DNA of 64,000 bases from Cohnella sp. SGD-V74 (GCF_003001675.1 NZ_PVYW01000001.1:372001-436000); one strand, 5' to 3'. Shown: positions 37,588 through 46,534, counted from the first letter of the stretch. Translations and numbers: made by a program. The notes: a model not told the origin generated them from the letters alone.

Positions 37588-38526
37588 TTATTTTTTCAGC
37601 TTCGGATCGAACGCATCGCGCATTCCGTCTCCGAATACGTTAAAGGCGAACATCGTCAAACTCAGGAAAAACGCCGGGAAGAACAATCTCCAAGGATAGA
37701 TCGTCATCGATTTGACGCCGTCGTTGATCATTGTCCCCCAAGAAGCGACCGGAGACTGCACGCCAAGACCAAGGAAGCTGAGGAACGCTTCCGTGAAGAT
37801 CGCTCCCGGAACGGTCAACGTCATCGTGACCAGAATTGGTCCCATCGCGTTCGGAATCAAGTGGCGGAAAATGATGCGCATGGCGCCGGCGCCGAGCGCC
37901 TTGGAAGCGAGCGCGTATTCCTGGTTCTTCAATTGCATGATCTGCCCGCGCACGATCCAGGCCATATTAATCCACCCGGTAATCGACATCGCGACGATGA
38001 TGGTCGTCAGACTCGGCTCCATAACGACGAGGAGCAGGATAACGACGAGCAAATTCGGAATCGCGTACAAAATTTCCGCGAACCGGTTCATCGCTTCGTC
38101 CACTTTGCCGCCGTAATAACCCATGATGCCGCCGTAGATAATGCCGATGATCAAATCAATCAGCGCCGCAGCGAAACCTACGAACAACGAAATTTGCGCG
38201 CCCTTCCACGTTCTCTCGAACATGTCGCGTCCCAGATCGTCCGTGCCGAACCAGTGATCGGCGCTCGGCGGCATGTTCGTCTTGGTCAGATCGTTCGTGA
38301 AATGGTCATGCGGGTAAATAAGCGGAGCGATTACCGCGAACAGCAAGACGACGACCATAATCCAGAACCCCGTCATCGCCAGCTTGTTGCTGTACAGCCG
38401 CATGCGAATGTCCTGCCAGGCGGTCAGACGCTCGCGCTGGAACTTCTCTCCTTGTCCGGAGTCGCGCCGAAGCGGTTGGAACATTTCGGGGCGAATCGCG
38501 CCCGTCTTGGAATCTTTCTGCAACAA
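37588..38526 (-). CDS. oppC: Oligopeptide ABC transporter permease OppC
   Basis: The product (312 aa) has an N-terminal membrane helix (MTGFWIMVVVLLFAVIAPLIYP) and five further helices. The EAA-like loop is ALGAGAMRIIFRHLIPNAMGP, as in OppC/DppC. The start is TTG (38526 or 38523), two bases after the oppB stop; GGGGGCG lies upstream in oppB. Confidence 0.94.
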   Translation of the reverse strand: MLQKDSKTGAIRPEMFQPLRRDSGQGEKFQRERLTAWQDIRMRLYSNKLAMTGFWIMVVVLLFAVIAPLIYPHDHFTNDLTKTNMPPSADHWFGTDDLGRDMFERTWKGAQISLFVGFAAALIDLIIGIIYGGIMGYYGGKVDEAMNRFAEILYAIPNLLVVILLLVVMEPSLTTIIVAMSITGWINMAWIVRGQIMQLKNQEYALASKALGAGAMRIIFRHLIPNAMGPILVTMTLTVPGAIFTEAFLSFLGLGVQSPVASWGTMINDGVKSMTIYPWRLFFPAFFLSLTMFAFNVFGDGMRDAFDPKLKK

Positions 38527-38528
38527 GG

Positions 38529-39464
38529 TTACTTCGCCCCCTTTCCGCCCGACATTCTAATGCGAGGATCTACCAGGACATAGGCAATATCCGCCAGCAA
38601 GCGGCTGACCATCAGAATAGCGGCATAGAAAATCGTAATCCCCATAATAAGCGGGTAATCCCGGTCGGATACGCTCTGCACAAAAAACTTGCCGAGTCCG
38701 GGAATCGCAAATATTTTCTCGATAACGACGGACCCCGTAATAACGTTGGCCATCAAGAAACCGAGGAAGGTGACAACCGGAAGCATCGAATTGCGCAGCG
38801 CGTGGCGCCATACGATCAGATGTCCGGCAAGTCCTTTGGCTTTCGCCGTTTTGATGAAATCGGCGTTTAATACTTCTATCATGGTTGAACGAATCAACCT
38901 TGCGATAAAGGCGATCGAAGTAGCCGACAGCGCGATCGTCGGGAGCACGTAGTCCATCGGTCCGTTCAAGCCCGCCACTTCGAACGCCTTAATTTTCACG
39001 GCGAAGACGTACTGCAATAATGGAGCCAATACCAAGCTCGGTATGGATAAGCCGATGACGGCAATGATCATAGCGAGATTGTCGAGAAATTTTCGGTGGT
39101 ACATGGCTGCTATAATTCCCAGTACGCACCCGGCCACTACCGAAGTGACGACCGATACGAGGCCAAGCTTAAGTGAATACGAAAATGAATCGGAAATGAT
39201 TTTGTCGACCGCTTGAAACTTCTTCTTCATGGAGATGCCCAAGTCGCCTTGGACGAGGTTTTTCAAATAAATGCCGTACTGCACGATAAGCGGCTTGTCC
39301 AAGCCGTAATAAGCTTCCAAATTTTTCTGGATTGTTTCGCTTGTCGCTTTTTCCGATTGCAACGGACTGCCCGGCACGGCGTTCATCAGAACGAACGTCG
39401 CCGTGACCAGGCAAAACAAAGACACAAGCATAAAACCGAATTTTTTCAATATATAACGAATCAA
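38529..39464 (-). CDS. oppB: Oligopeptide ABC transporter permease OppB
   Basis: The product (311 aa) begins MIRYILKKFGFMLVSLFCLVTATFVLMNAVPG, the standard OppB start, and has the loop TAKAKGLAGHLIVWRHALRNSMLPV. Start codon is TTG at 39464 after GGGTGA. The non-AUG start and the upstream hairpin may lower its expression relative to oppA. Confidence 0.94.
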   Translation of the reverse strand: MIRYILKKFGFMLVSLFCLVTATFVLMNAVPGSPLQSEKATSETIQKNLEAYYGLDKPLIVQYGIYLKNLVQGDLGISMKKKFQAVDKIISDSFSYSLKLGLVSVVTSVVAGCVLGIIAAMYHRKFLDNLAMIIAVIGLSIPSLVLAPLLQYVFAVKIKAFEVAGLNGPMDYVLPTIALSATSIAFIARLIRSTMIEVLNADFIKTAKAKGLAGHLIVWRHALRNSMLPVVTFLGFLMANVITGSVVIEKIFAIPGLGKFFVQSVSDRDYPLIMGITIFYAAILMVSRLLADIAYVLVDPRIRMSGGKGAK

Positions 39465-39504
39465 GCTTTATTCACCCGCCCGTTCTGCCCTTATTATGCA
39501 ACTA

Positions 39505-39539
39505 AAAGGGTATATATAGGGATACTATATATACCCTTT
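39505..39539 (-). terminator. Intercistronic hairpin between oppA and oppB
   Basis: Perfect 15-base arms AAAGGGTATATATAG / CTATATATACCCTTT in the 106-base gap. On the minus strand it is followed by TAG rather than a long T-run. Such stems after a binding-protein gene usually allow partial read-through and protect the oppA mRNA. Confidence 0.65.
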
Positions 39540-39570
39540 CGAGTCGTGGATTTCAGCGATCCTTCAGTTG

Positions 39571-41265
39571 TTAGTTAGTCTTCTTGCCGAATGCCCAATC
39601 CAGGTGACCTGCATAATCGGAGACGACGTCTTCGAAGCCGTCTTTCTTCATCGTAACGGTCGTGTAGTAGTAGAGCGGCAGAATTGCCATATCGTCGGCA
39701 ATTGCGGTTTTTTCCGCTTGCGCGATCAGATCCAGGCGGGCTTTCTCGTCGGTTGCAACGATCGCGTCGTCGAGCGCTTTGCCGACCGCTTGGTTGTCGT
39801 ATTTGCCGTCGTTGTTCAAAGATTTCGGGTGAATCAAGTCATAAGAGAAGTTGATCGCGTGGTTGAAGTCTGCGCCCCATCCTGCGCGAGCGATACCGAA
39901 TTGACCGGCGTCTCTCGTTTCGAGGAACGTGCCCCACTCTTGGTTGGACAGCTTCACTTCGACGCCGAGATTTTTGCGCCACATGTCGATGATCGCTTCC
40001 GCAATCGCTTTGTGGCCTTCGCTCGTGTTGTACAGCAGCGTTGTTTCCGGGAACTTGTCGAGTCCGCCTTCCGCCAAACCTTCGGCGAGCAGCTTCTTCG
40101 CTTCCTCTACGTTTTCCGAGAAGTAGTCGGAGTCCGGATACAGAACGCGGAAGTTCGTGCCGTCCAGGCCGCCGATGCTCGGAGGAATCAGACCGTATGC
40201 AGGCGTTTGGTTGGCTTTCGTGACGTTGTCAATGATCGCTTGACGGTCGATTGCCATCGACAGCGCTTTGCGGACTTTGACGTTGTCGAACGGTTTTTGC
40301 TTCGTGTTGAACAGATAGTAGTAGGTCGAAGCGATTTCTTTGACTTCGCCTTTGCCTTCGGACAATACTTTCGGTGTGACATCAAGAGGAACGACACCCG
40401 CTTGTGCGCCGATCCAGTCGATTTTGCCCGTCTCGAACAGATTGTATACCGTCGTTTCGTCCTCGACGAGGGAGATCGTGACCGTGTCGAAGTTCACGTT
40501 CGCTGCGTTGTAGTAGTCCGGGTTTTTCGTCAGGACGAGCTTGTCGCCGTGCGCCCATTCTTTCAGCAAGAAAGGACCGTTGGAGACGATCGTCTTGGCG
40601 TCGGCAGCCCACTCCGGCTTGCCGTCGACGGAAGCTTCGTGAACCGGCCAGTACGTATAGTGAGCGATCAAGCTGTTGAAGTACGGAGTAGCGGAGTTCA
40701 GCTTAACTTCCAGCGTCGTTGCGTCGATCGCTTTAACGCCGACTTCGTCGGCCGAGCCTTCGCCGCTGTTGTATTTCTCGCCGTTCTCAAGATAGAACAG
40801 CATGTATGCATATTCGGAAGCCGTTTCCGGATTCAAAGCGCGCTTCCAGGAGTATTCGAAGTCGTTAGCGGTAACCGGATCGCCGTTGCTCCACTTCGCG
40901 TCGTCGCGCAGTTTGAACGTGTACGTTTTGCCGTCGTCGGACATCGTCCATTCTTTGGCGATTGCCGGTTCCGGCACGCCTTCAGGGTTCAGACGAGTAA
41001 GTCCGTCGTACAGACCGGATGCGACGATCGACGATTGAGCGTCGGTCATGAGTGCAGGATCCAAGCTAGGCGGCTCGCTGGCCAGGGTAAAGCGGAATTC
41101 TTGCGGAGTTTTGTTCTCCTGGGATGCTTGACTTTCCGCAGGCGAGTTGGTCGCGCTGGCGGACGGCGAAGCCGTGTTATTGTTCTTGTCGTTGCTGCAA
41201 GCCGCCAGAAGCGAACCGGCAAGCGTGACTGCCATCGCAGTCGATAATACCTTCTTGTACTTCAT
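39571..41265 (-). CDS. oppA: Oligopeptide-binding lipoprotein OppA
   Basis: The product (564 aa) has a signal peptide with lipobox SLLAACSND, a Ser/Ala/Thr linker, then a family 5 solute-binding fold. FRFTLASEPPSLDPALMTDAQS, WSNGDPVTANDFEYSWKRALNP and YPDSDYFSENVEEAKKLLAEG are typical. It captures peptides outside the cell. ATG at 41265 follows GGGGAGG. First gene of oppABCDF. Confidence 0.95.
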   Translation of the reverse strand: MKYKKVLSTAMAVTLAGSLLAACSNDKNNNTASPSASATNSPAESQASQENKTPQEFRFTLASEPPSLDPALMTDAQSSIVASGLYDGLTRLNPEGVPEPAIAKEWTMSDDGKTYTFKLRDDAKWSNGDPVTANDFEYSWKRALNPETASEYAYMLFYLENGEKYNSGEGSADEVGVKAIDATTLEVKLNSATPYFNSLIAHYTYWPVHEASVDGKPEWAADAKTIVSNGPFLLKEWAHGDKLVLTKNPDYYNAANVNFDTVTISLVEDETTVYNLFETGKIDWIGAQAGVVPLDVTPKVLSEGKGEVKEIASTYYYLFNTKQKPFDNVKVRKALSMAIDRQAIIDNVTKANQTPAYGLIPPSIGGLDGTNFRVLYPDSDYFSENVEEAKKLLAEGLAEGGLDKFPETTLLYNTSEGHKAIAEAIIDMWRKNLGVEVKLSNQEWGTFLETRDAGQFGIARAGWGADFNHAINFSYDLIHPKSLNNDGKYDNQAVGKALDDAIVATDEKARLDLIAQAEKTAIADDMAILPLYYYTTVTMKKDGFEDVVSDYAGHLDWAFGKKTN

Positions 41266-41505
41266 GATTTTGCCTCCCCGTTTTATTGAATATGTTTTCT
41301 GAAGCGCTTCGTTTCTATGCGCTTCGTTCCTCCGCGAACTTTCGACAAAATCCGCAGAGTAAGCTCCCCAGTCCACTCTCCCGCAAATGAAATTTCGTTT
41401 CACTTACCGTCAGTTGTTGTGGAACAAAAGTCATCTTACTATGATTGTTCGTGTTCTGCAATGAGAGTTTATGGAATGGTTAGCAAAAGGAACCCCTCAT
41501 GTGAC

Positions 41506-41540
41506 ATTATATTACACACAAATGACAGAAAACGCTTACT
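41506..41540 (-). promoter_or_regulatory. Possible oppA promoter with cre-like sequence
   Basis: On the minus strand a TATAAT (41506-41511) lies about 240 bases before oppA, and a 14-mer AGTAAGCGTTTTCT (41527-41540) fits the cre pattern at 12 of 14 positions. There is no good -35. The whole gap 41266-41740 is strikingly AT-rich and shows no gene. Confidence 0.25.
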
Positions 41541-41740
41541 TTTATGATTAAACATTTATTGGTTCGTATAAACATTCATCGATATTGATATTAATGTAAA
41601 TTAAGATCGGCTAATTCTGAAAAAATGTTCATTAAAATAGAAAATTATTGAATTTTTGTTTTCTAAATGGGGGTATTTTTAGCAAAATCCTAATTAAATT
41701 ATTCGAATTGATTAAAAAAGTATTATACATCTGTAAAAAA

Positions 41741-41767
41741 GAGCCCTTTCATAGAGAAAAAGGGCTC
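41741..41767 (-). terminator. Terminator of the O-methyltransferase gene
   Basis: GAGCCCTTT / AAAGGGCTC with a nine-base loop, followed on the minus strand by TTTTTTACAG, 23 bases after the stop. Confidence 0.9.
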
Positions 41768-41790
41768 AAAATTTTATGCCGTTTTAGCGG

Positions 41791-42426
41791 CTAAGCTTTA
41801 ACGCGAACAAGCGCCAAACCGTCGTATGCGGGCAGATGAACGCCTTGAAAACGACTATCTCTGGCAATCGTCAAGTTAAATTGTCGAAGCGCGCGAACCG
41901 AAGGTCCTTGCTTCTTTTCGTCGATCGTCTTCCCTCTTAGCAGCGTATTGTCAGCCGCGATGATCGCCCCCGGATTCGCCAGCTCCAGACAAGCTTCCAA
42001 ATAATAAGGATAGTTTTCCTTATCCGCGTCGATGAAGAAGAAATCGAACGTATCTCCTCGTTCCTTGAGCTTCACGAGGTTCGCCGAAGCTTCTCCGACG
42101 AGGTATTCCGCCTTGTCCCCCAACCCCGCCGCCGTCAGATTGGCCAGGGCCATCTCCGCGAACTCGCTTTTCAGCTCAAGCGAAACGAGCCGGCCGGACT
42201 CCGGCAGCCCCCGGGCAAGACATATCCCGCTGTATCCGCCCAGCGCGCCGATTTCAAGCGCCCGGGTCGCGCCGGACGCCGCTACCAGAAACGTAAGCAG
42301 CCTCCCGTAACCGGGCGCCACGGAAATATCCCGCATCCCCGCCTCGCGCAAGCGGTCGGCAACCCGATCGAGATCGGCGTCGCTCTCGTATAGACCGTCG
42401 AAATAAGCTTCCGGCGTCATATCCAT
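41791..42426 (-). CDS. SAM-dependent O-methyltransferase (family 3, catechol-type)
   Basis: The product (211 aa) has ALEIGALGGYSGICLARGL (SAM motif I), FDFFFIDADKENYPYYLEACLEL (motif with metal-binding Asp) and IIAADNTLLRGK, the layout of bacterial class I O-methyltransferases related to caffeoyl-CoA and catechol enzymes. Start ATG at 42426 follows GGAGGAG. Substrate not predictable. Confidence 0.9.
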   Translation of the reverse strand: MDMTPEAYFDGLYESDADLDRVADRLREAGMRDISVAPGYGRLLTFLVAASGATRALEIGALGGYSGICLARGLPESGRLVSLELKSEFAEMALANLTAAGLGDKAEYLVGEASANLVKLKERGDTFDFFFIDADKENYPYYLEACLELANPGAIIAADNTLLRGKTIDEKKQGPSVRALRQFNLTIARDSRFQGVHLPAYDGLALVRVKA

Positions 42427-42620
42427 CGTTAAATCTCCTCCAAGTGAATCCGCGGCCGCTCGGCGGCCGGCGGGAACTTTTTTAATGAACATTTTATCAC
42501 AAAGTTTGTAAATCCCTTTCCAGAGAGCTATACTATTTTTTGCTTATGCTTATCATGAAATTCAATATTATGGGAATGGCGACATTAACGGTCGCCGCTT
42601 GCAGGAAAGGAAGTCATACT

Positions 42621-44615
42621 ATGCTGTCAAAGATGCGATCCGCCGCCGGTGCAGGGCTGCGCCGGGGCCGGAACGCGCTGGGGTCGTGGCCGGTCTGGGG
42701 GATCGCGCTGCTCGTCGTGTCGATGCTATATAAATTAAACGAATTGGACCACCAATTCAACGTCGGCGGGATGAATCATTGGAAATGGGCAGTTAATCTC
42801 GGAGCGGTGCTGCTCGCTTCCTTCTGGACGATCTTCCTCGGAGTGCGGGCAAGGGCGGTTTCCTTGGCCGCTCTGGATCTGGCGCTGTCCGTCCTGATTT
42901 TCGCGGACCTGATTTATTTCCGTTATTTCAAGGACTTCATCTCCGTCCCCGTTCTGCTTCAGGCCGGCCAGGTCGGAGAACTGCAGGATAGCATCTGGAG
43001 CCTGATGCGGCCGGGAGACTGGATCTACTTCGCGGATCTTCCGATCGCCTTCGCGCTGGCCGTGTGGACGTTATGGAAGCATTCCGCCAAGAGAAATCTT
43101 GACGGACAGCGAAGCCCTCGAGCCTCCAGGTCCGGAATCAGCTTCCTCTGGCGCAAGCTGCTCCCGGCGGCGCTCGTATTCGTGATCGGCTGGTCTCTCG
43201 TCTACTATCCGGTAGAAGAGCAGAAAAACGGCTGGGCGCGCGGCTTGTTCGTCGGCAACTGGTGGAACGTGCCGATCTACAACGTGACGGGACTGCTCGG
43301 GTTTCACGGCTACGACGCCTATCGCTACGCCAAGGAGCATTGGTTCGGCCAAAAGCTGACCGAGGAACAAATCCTCGAAGCGCGATCCTGGTTCGAGGAA
43401 AGACGGCAGCTTCAGAGGCAGGCGGAATCCGAGCCGCCGTTCGGGCAATATGCCGGCAAGAACGTGCTGATCGTTCAGGCGGAAGCTTTCCAAACGTTCG
43501 TCATCGGTCAATCGATCGGCGGCGAAGAAATTACGCCTAACCTGAACCGGCTGATCGGGCAGAGCGTCTACTTCCCGAACTTCTATCATCAGACGGCGCA
43601 GGGCCGAACTTCCGACGCCGACTTCCTGACCAGTTGCTCGATGCACCCGCTGCCGACCGGCTCCGTATTTATCCGGTTCGCGGGCAACGAATTCGACTGC
43701 GCTCCCGGCATATTGAAGAGCCGCGGCTATGACGCGACGGTTCATCACGCCTACGACGGAAGCTTCTGGAACCGGAACAACATGTACCACAACATGGACT
43801 ACGATCAGTTTTACAATATTAGGGATTACCGGATCGACGAGCCGATCGGATGGTCTCTCGGGGACGAATCGTTCTTCCGTCAGACGATCGAGCAATTGAA
43901 GGAACGCAACGGATCTCCTTTTTACGCGCTGTCCATTACCTTATCCAGCCACCACCCGTTCAAGCTTCCATACGTCAATCAGGAGCTGAACGTGGGCGAG
44001 CTCGGCGGAACGATCATGGGCGACTACATCCAGGCCGCTCATTACGTGGACGCCGCAGTAGGCAAGCTCATTCGGGACTTGCAGGACGAAGGCTTGTGGG
44101 ACAACACCGTTCTGATGTTCTACGGAGATCATGACAACTCCGTATACGACTGGAGCCTGTACGAGAAGTTTCTCGGCAAGCCGGTCTCCGAGCTGGATAA
44201 AGATCGGATCGTCCGGCAAGTGCCGTTCTTGGTCCATCTTCCGGGCGATGAGCATGCCGGCGTCATCGAGAAAGCCGTCGGACAGATCGATACGGCGCCT
44301 ACCCTCATGCACTTACTCGGCGTACCGGCGGAGGGCCGCTACATGATGGGAGTCAGCATGCTCTCCGAAGCGCGCAAATCGGTCGTGTTCCGCAACGGAG
44401 GTTTTACCGACGGACGCGTCTACTTCGTGCCGAACGCCGACGGTCTGATTGAGAATGGCAAATGCTACTCCCTGGAAGGCGAGGAAGCGGCCGAAACCGA
44501 CGTCGCTGCCTGTACCGAAGGCGCCGAAGCGGCGAAACGAGATTTGAATGTATCGGACATGACGATCGAGAATGATCTGATTTCTCTGTTCCGCGAGGAA
44601 GACGGTCAGCCGTAA
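42621..44615 (+). CDS. Lipoteichoic acid synthase-like polyglycerolphosphate transferase
   Basis: The product (664 aa) has about five N-terminal membrane helices, a linker, and an extracellular sulfatase-fold domain. The catalytic Thr is T330 in QGRTSDADF, and late metal-binding residues lie in VLMFYGDHDN. LTA synthases build the glycerolphosphate chain from phosphatidylglycerol. Start ATG at 42621 follows AGGAAAGGAAG; the earlier in-frame start at 42540 lacks a site. It could be an LtaS, YqgS or YfnI-type paralogue. Confidence 0.9.
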   Translation: MLSKMRSAAGAGLRRGRNALGSWPVWGIALLVVSMLYKLNELDHQFNVGGMNHWKWAVNLGAVLLASFWTIFLGVRARAVSLAALDLALSVLIFADLIYFRYFKDFISVPVLLQAGQVGELQDSIWSLMRPGDWIYFADLPIAFALAVWTLWKHSAKRNLDGQRSPRASRSGISFLWRKLLPAALVFVIGWSLVYYPVEEQKNGWARGLFVGNWWNVPIYNVTGLLGFHGYDAYRYAKEHWFGQKLTEEQILEARSWFEERRQLQRQAESEPPFGQYAGKNVLIVQAEAFQTFVIGQSIGGEEITPNLNRLIGQSVYFPNFYHQTAQGRTSDADFLTSCSMHPLPTGSVFIRFAGNEFDCAPGILKSRGYDATVHHAYDGSFWNRNNMYHNMDYDQFYNIRDYRIDEPIGWSLGDESFFRQTIEQLKERNGSPFYALSITLSSHHPFKLPYVNQELNVGELGGTIMGDYIQAAHYVDAAVGKLIRDLQDEGLWDNTVLMFYGDHDNSVYDWSLYEKFLGKPVSELDKDRIVRQVPFLVHLPGDEHAGVIEKAVGQIDTAPTLMHLLGVPAEGRYMMGVSMLSEARKSVVFRNGGFTDGRVYFVPNADGLIENGKCYSLEGEEAAETDVAACTEGAEAAKRDLNVSDMTIENDLISLFREEDGQP

Positions 44616-44632
44616 ACGTGAATGAACAGAGC

Positions 44633-44670
44633 AATGGCGGTGCAGGGACAATTCCCGGCACCGCCATTTT
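44633..44670 (+). terminator. Terminator of the LTA synthase gene
   Basis: AATGGCGGTGC / GCACCGCCATT followed by TTG, 17 bases past the stop codon. Confidence 0.85.
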
Positions 44671-44673
44671 GCT

Positions 44674-44853
44674 AGGGCGTGTATGCATACTCCGAAGATA
44701 GCAGATGTGGCCGAATTTTCGTTCCATGCAAGGAACTTTTGTGAAGGCGTACCGGAGGTACGTCAAGCAAAAGTGACGAAGCAGGGGGCGAAAAGGCGGT
44801 GATAGATGCCTCTGAGCGGGTTTGCATACACGCCCTAGGGCGTGTATGCATAC
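44674..44853. repeat. Repeat with GGGCGTGTATGCATAC ends
   Basis: AGGGCGTGTATGCATAC at 44674-44690 has an inverted copy GTTTGCATACACGCCCT at 44820-44836. This is immediately followed by a third copy in the first orientation at 44837-44853, the junction forming CGCCCTAGGGCG. The 130-base interior holds a short inverted GGCGTACC / GGTACGTC. It looks like a small non-autonomous element of about 163 bp with one extra terminal copy. Confidence 0.7.
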
Positions 44854-44881
44854 TCGCCCTGGGCTTCTTCGACTGCGGATA

Positions 44882-45136
44882 TTAGCTTTTTACATACTTG
44901 CTCGCTATTTCGATCGCTTCGTCTTCCGTAGGAGCCGTTACGTATCGTCCGTTGATGAAGACAAAAGCTTTCCGGGCGCACGGGCCGCAATAAGACTTGC
45001 ACGCCACTTTGATCTCGGTTCCAGGGGCTATCTTCTGCAGCTTGGGCAGCATCGATTTGACCCGGATATGCTTGCACTTGTCGCAGATCCGGATATCGTT
45101 CCGGGATGCGACGCGTTCGCGATCAGTGGTCTCCAT
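44882..45136 (-). CDS. DUF1450 Cys-rich protein
   Basis: The product (84 aa) has the DUF1450 pattern ICDKCKHIRVKSMLPKLQKIAPGTEIKVACKSYCGPCARKAFVFINGRYV with two CxxC pairs and an extra Cys. It looks like a ferredoxin-like or metal-binding fold, but the function is not known. Its start overlaps the HesB-like gene by 14 bases, so the two are probably coupled. Confidence 0.85.
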   Translation of the reverse strand: METTDRERVASRNDIRICDKCKHIRVKSMLPKLQKIAPGTEIKVACKSYCGPCARKAFVFINGRYVTAPTEDEAIEIASKYVKS

Positions 45137-45425
45137 GGTTCCCCTTGCTTGGATTCGTAATGACGAATCCTTCTTCCGGAAAATAAAGATAGTCGATCTT
45201 CACGCCGTCAAGAAACTCTTCGCCCTTCGTCAAGATCACGTCTATGCCTTTATCCGTCGTTACGACCTCGTCCTTGTCGGTCGGCTTGCCCAGATCCATG
45301 CCGTAGTGCGCATGGTCTCCGTGACTGTGCGTAACGAACACTTTAAGCTTCAATTCGGCGTTCTCGGGCTTGTCCAATTCTTGGCGCAGCACCTTCGCCG
45401 CATTGCGGGTAATTTTGCAGTTCAT
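45123..45425 (-). CDS. HesB/IscA-like domain protein lacking the cluster cysteines
   Basis: The product (100 aa) has the fold pattern of Fe-S biosynthesis (HesB) domains: ITRNAAKVLRQELDKPENAELKLKVFVTHSHGDHAHYGMDLG and VVTTDKGIDVILTKGEEFLDGVKIDYLYFPEEGFVITNP. The three Cys of A-type carriers are missing; the only Cys is C3. Instead there is an HSHGDHAH cluster and a C-terminal NHGDH. It may bind a metal through His, or be structural. Confidence 0.8.
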   Translation of the reverse strand: MNCKITRNAAKVLRQELDKPENAELKLKVFVTHSHGDHAHYGMDLGKPTDKDEVVTTDKGIDVILTKGEEFLDGVKIDYLYFPEEGFVITNPSKGNHGDH

Positions 45426-45486
45426 TCGTCCTTCACTCCCGTCGGTTTCTCCGTTCTATTGTAAAGAGTTTACCGCAGGAAAACAA

Positions 45487-45772
45487 GAAGCTATCCTATA
45501 AGTAAACAGAGGCATAGTACATTGATTATCGATGGATGAAGGGTAATGAGCATCTATCTCCTTCCGATGCAAGATACCCCACAAAGTGACGTTAAGCTTC
45601 GAAGCTTATTCCGATTACTTTGCGGGGACCCCGAACCCTAATCCTAAAATTTGAAATGATAAACCCGTGAATAGGTGATTTCAGGACCGTATGAGGCAGT
45701 CTCCAGGAGATAGATGACCTTCTTTTATTCATCGACAATCTTGTACTACTCCCCTGCTTATGGAACAATTCC
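45487..45772 (-). repeat. Structured 3'-UTR repeat, copy 3 (degenerate, with internal insertion)
   Basis: The ends have decayed (AAGCTATCCTATAAGTAAAC / TTATGGAACAATTCC), but GATTATCGATGG, AGCATCTATCTCC / GGAGATAGATG, AATGATAAACCCGTG and ATTTCAGGACCGTATGAGGCAG remain. The left inner arm is interrupted by about 70 extra bases (45571-45641). The right end is 18 bases after the cupin stop codon. Confidence 0.85.
45577..45627. repeat. Long palindrome nested in repeat copy 3
   Basis: CCCCACAAAGT pairs with ACTTTGCGGGG around a centre AAGCTTCGAAGCTT (45594-45607), with an unpaired GACG/CCGATT step between. It is absent from the other four copies and is flanked by CCCC strings, so it is probably a separate small element that inserted here. 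Confidence 0.7.
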
Positions 45773-45790
45773 TGTCGCTGGACAAACGTC

Positions 45791-46534
45791 TTATGCGCGT
45801 CCTCCGTACGGCTGTTGTCCGTAACCTTGAGGAGCGCCGGCTTGCTGACCGTAGTACGCTTGCCCGTAGGCTTGCGGGGCATAGGCCGGATAACCGTACC
45901 CTTGAACAGGCTGCCCCGCTTGAACGGGAGGAGCGGCTTGAGCATGCTGGGCAGGCTGCGAGCCGATCCGCGCGGAATGGGCCGCGACCTGCTGACCCTT
46001 CTTGCAGTTCTTCGGAGGACCGATATACGCCGTCTCCTGGATCGGCGCGAATGTCGCCTTCACCTGCGCCTCGTCCAGGCAGTACGAATGCGCCCATACG
46101 CTGGCGGGGGTCAACCGCAAAATATCGGAGCCGAAGATCGCCTCCGGAATCGGAGCGTCGAAAATCGCCAGCAGATGCGTATTGTCCTCCGCAGCGATCT
46201 CATAATGCCACCAGCCTTGCGGAATGTTCGCGACCTGTCCGGGCTTGATCGGAAAATTCATCAGCTTCAGCGAGAACGGATTGATGAGAGAAACAACGGC
46301 GGAGCCCGAAATGCAGTAGACGAGCTCGGAAGCGTTCTGATGAATGTGCGGCTCGACTACGTTGCCCGTGGTCAAAAAGATATCCAGCAAGGAGTAATTG
46401 CCCAAAGTGTTCAGATCTTTGATCGACAACCGGTTGATATAATTGCGGTCATCCTTCTTGAAGAACAGATCGTTCTTAAGATCGAAGGTGAATTGCGCGT
46501 TCGGGGACGCGTAATCCATATACGAAATAGCCAA
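45791..46534 (-). CDS. Cupin-domain protein with Gln/Tyr/Gly-rich tail
   Basis: The product (247 aa) has a single cupin barrel (about 40-150) with metal-site motif VEPHIHQNASELVYCISG and the second strand GQVANIPQGWWHYEIAAEDNTHLLAIF. From about residue 190 there is low-complexity sequence of repeated YGQ, QGYG and APQ. The likely start is TTG at 46534 after GGAGCGC. Related cupins include oxalate decarboxylase-like and spore-surface proteins; function not assigned. Confidence 0.8.
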   Translation of the reverse strand: MAISYMDYASPNAQFTFDLKNDLFFKKDDRNYINRLSIKDLNTLGNYSLLDIFLTTGNVVEPHIHQNASELVYCISGSAVVSLINPFSLKLMNFPIKPGQVANIPQGWWHYEIAAEDNTHLLAIFDAPIPEAIFGSDILRLTPASVWAHSYCLDEAQVKATFAPIQETAYIGPPKNCKKGQQVAAHSARIGSQPAQHAQAAPPVQAGQPVQGYGYPAYAPQAYGQAYYGQQAGAPQGYGQQPYGGRA

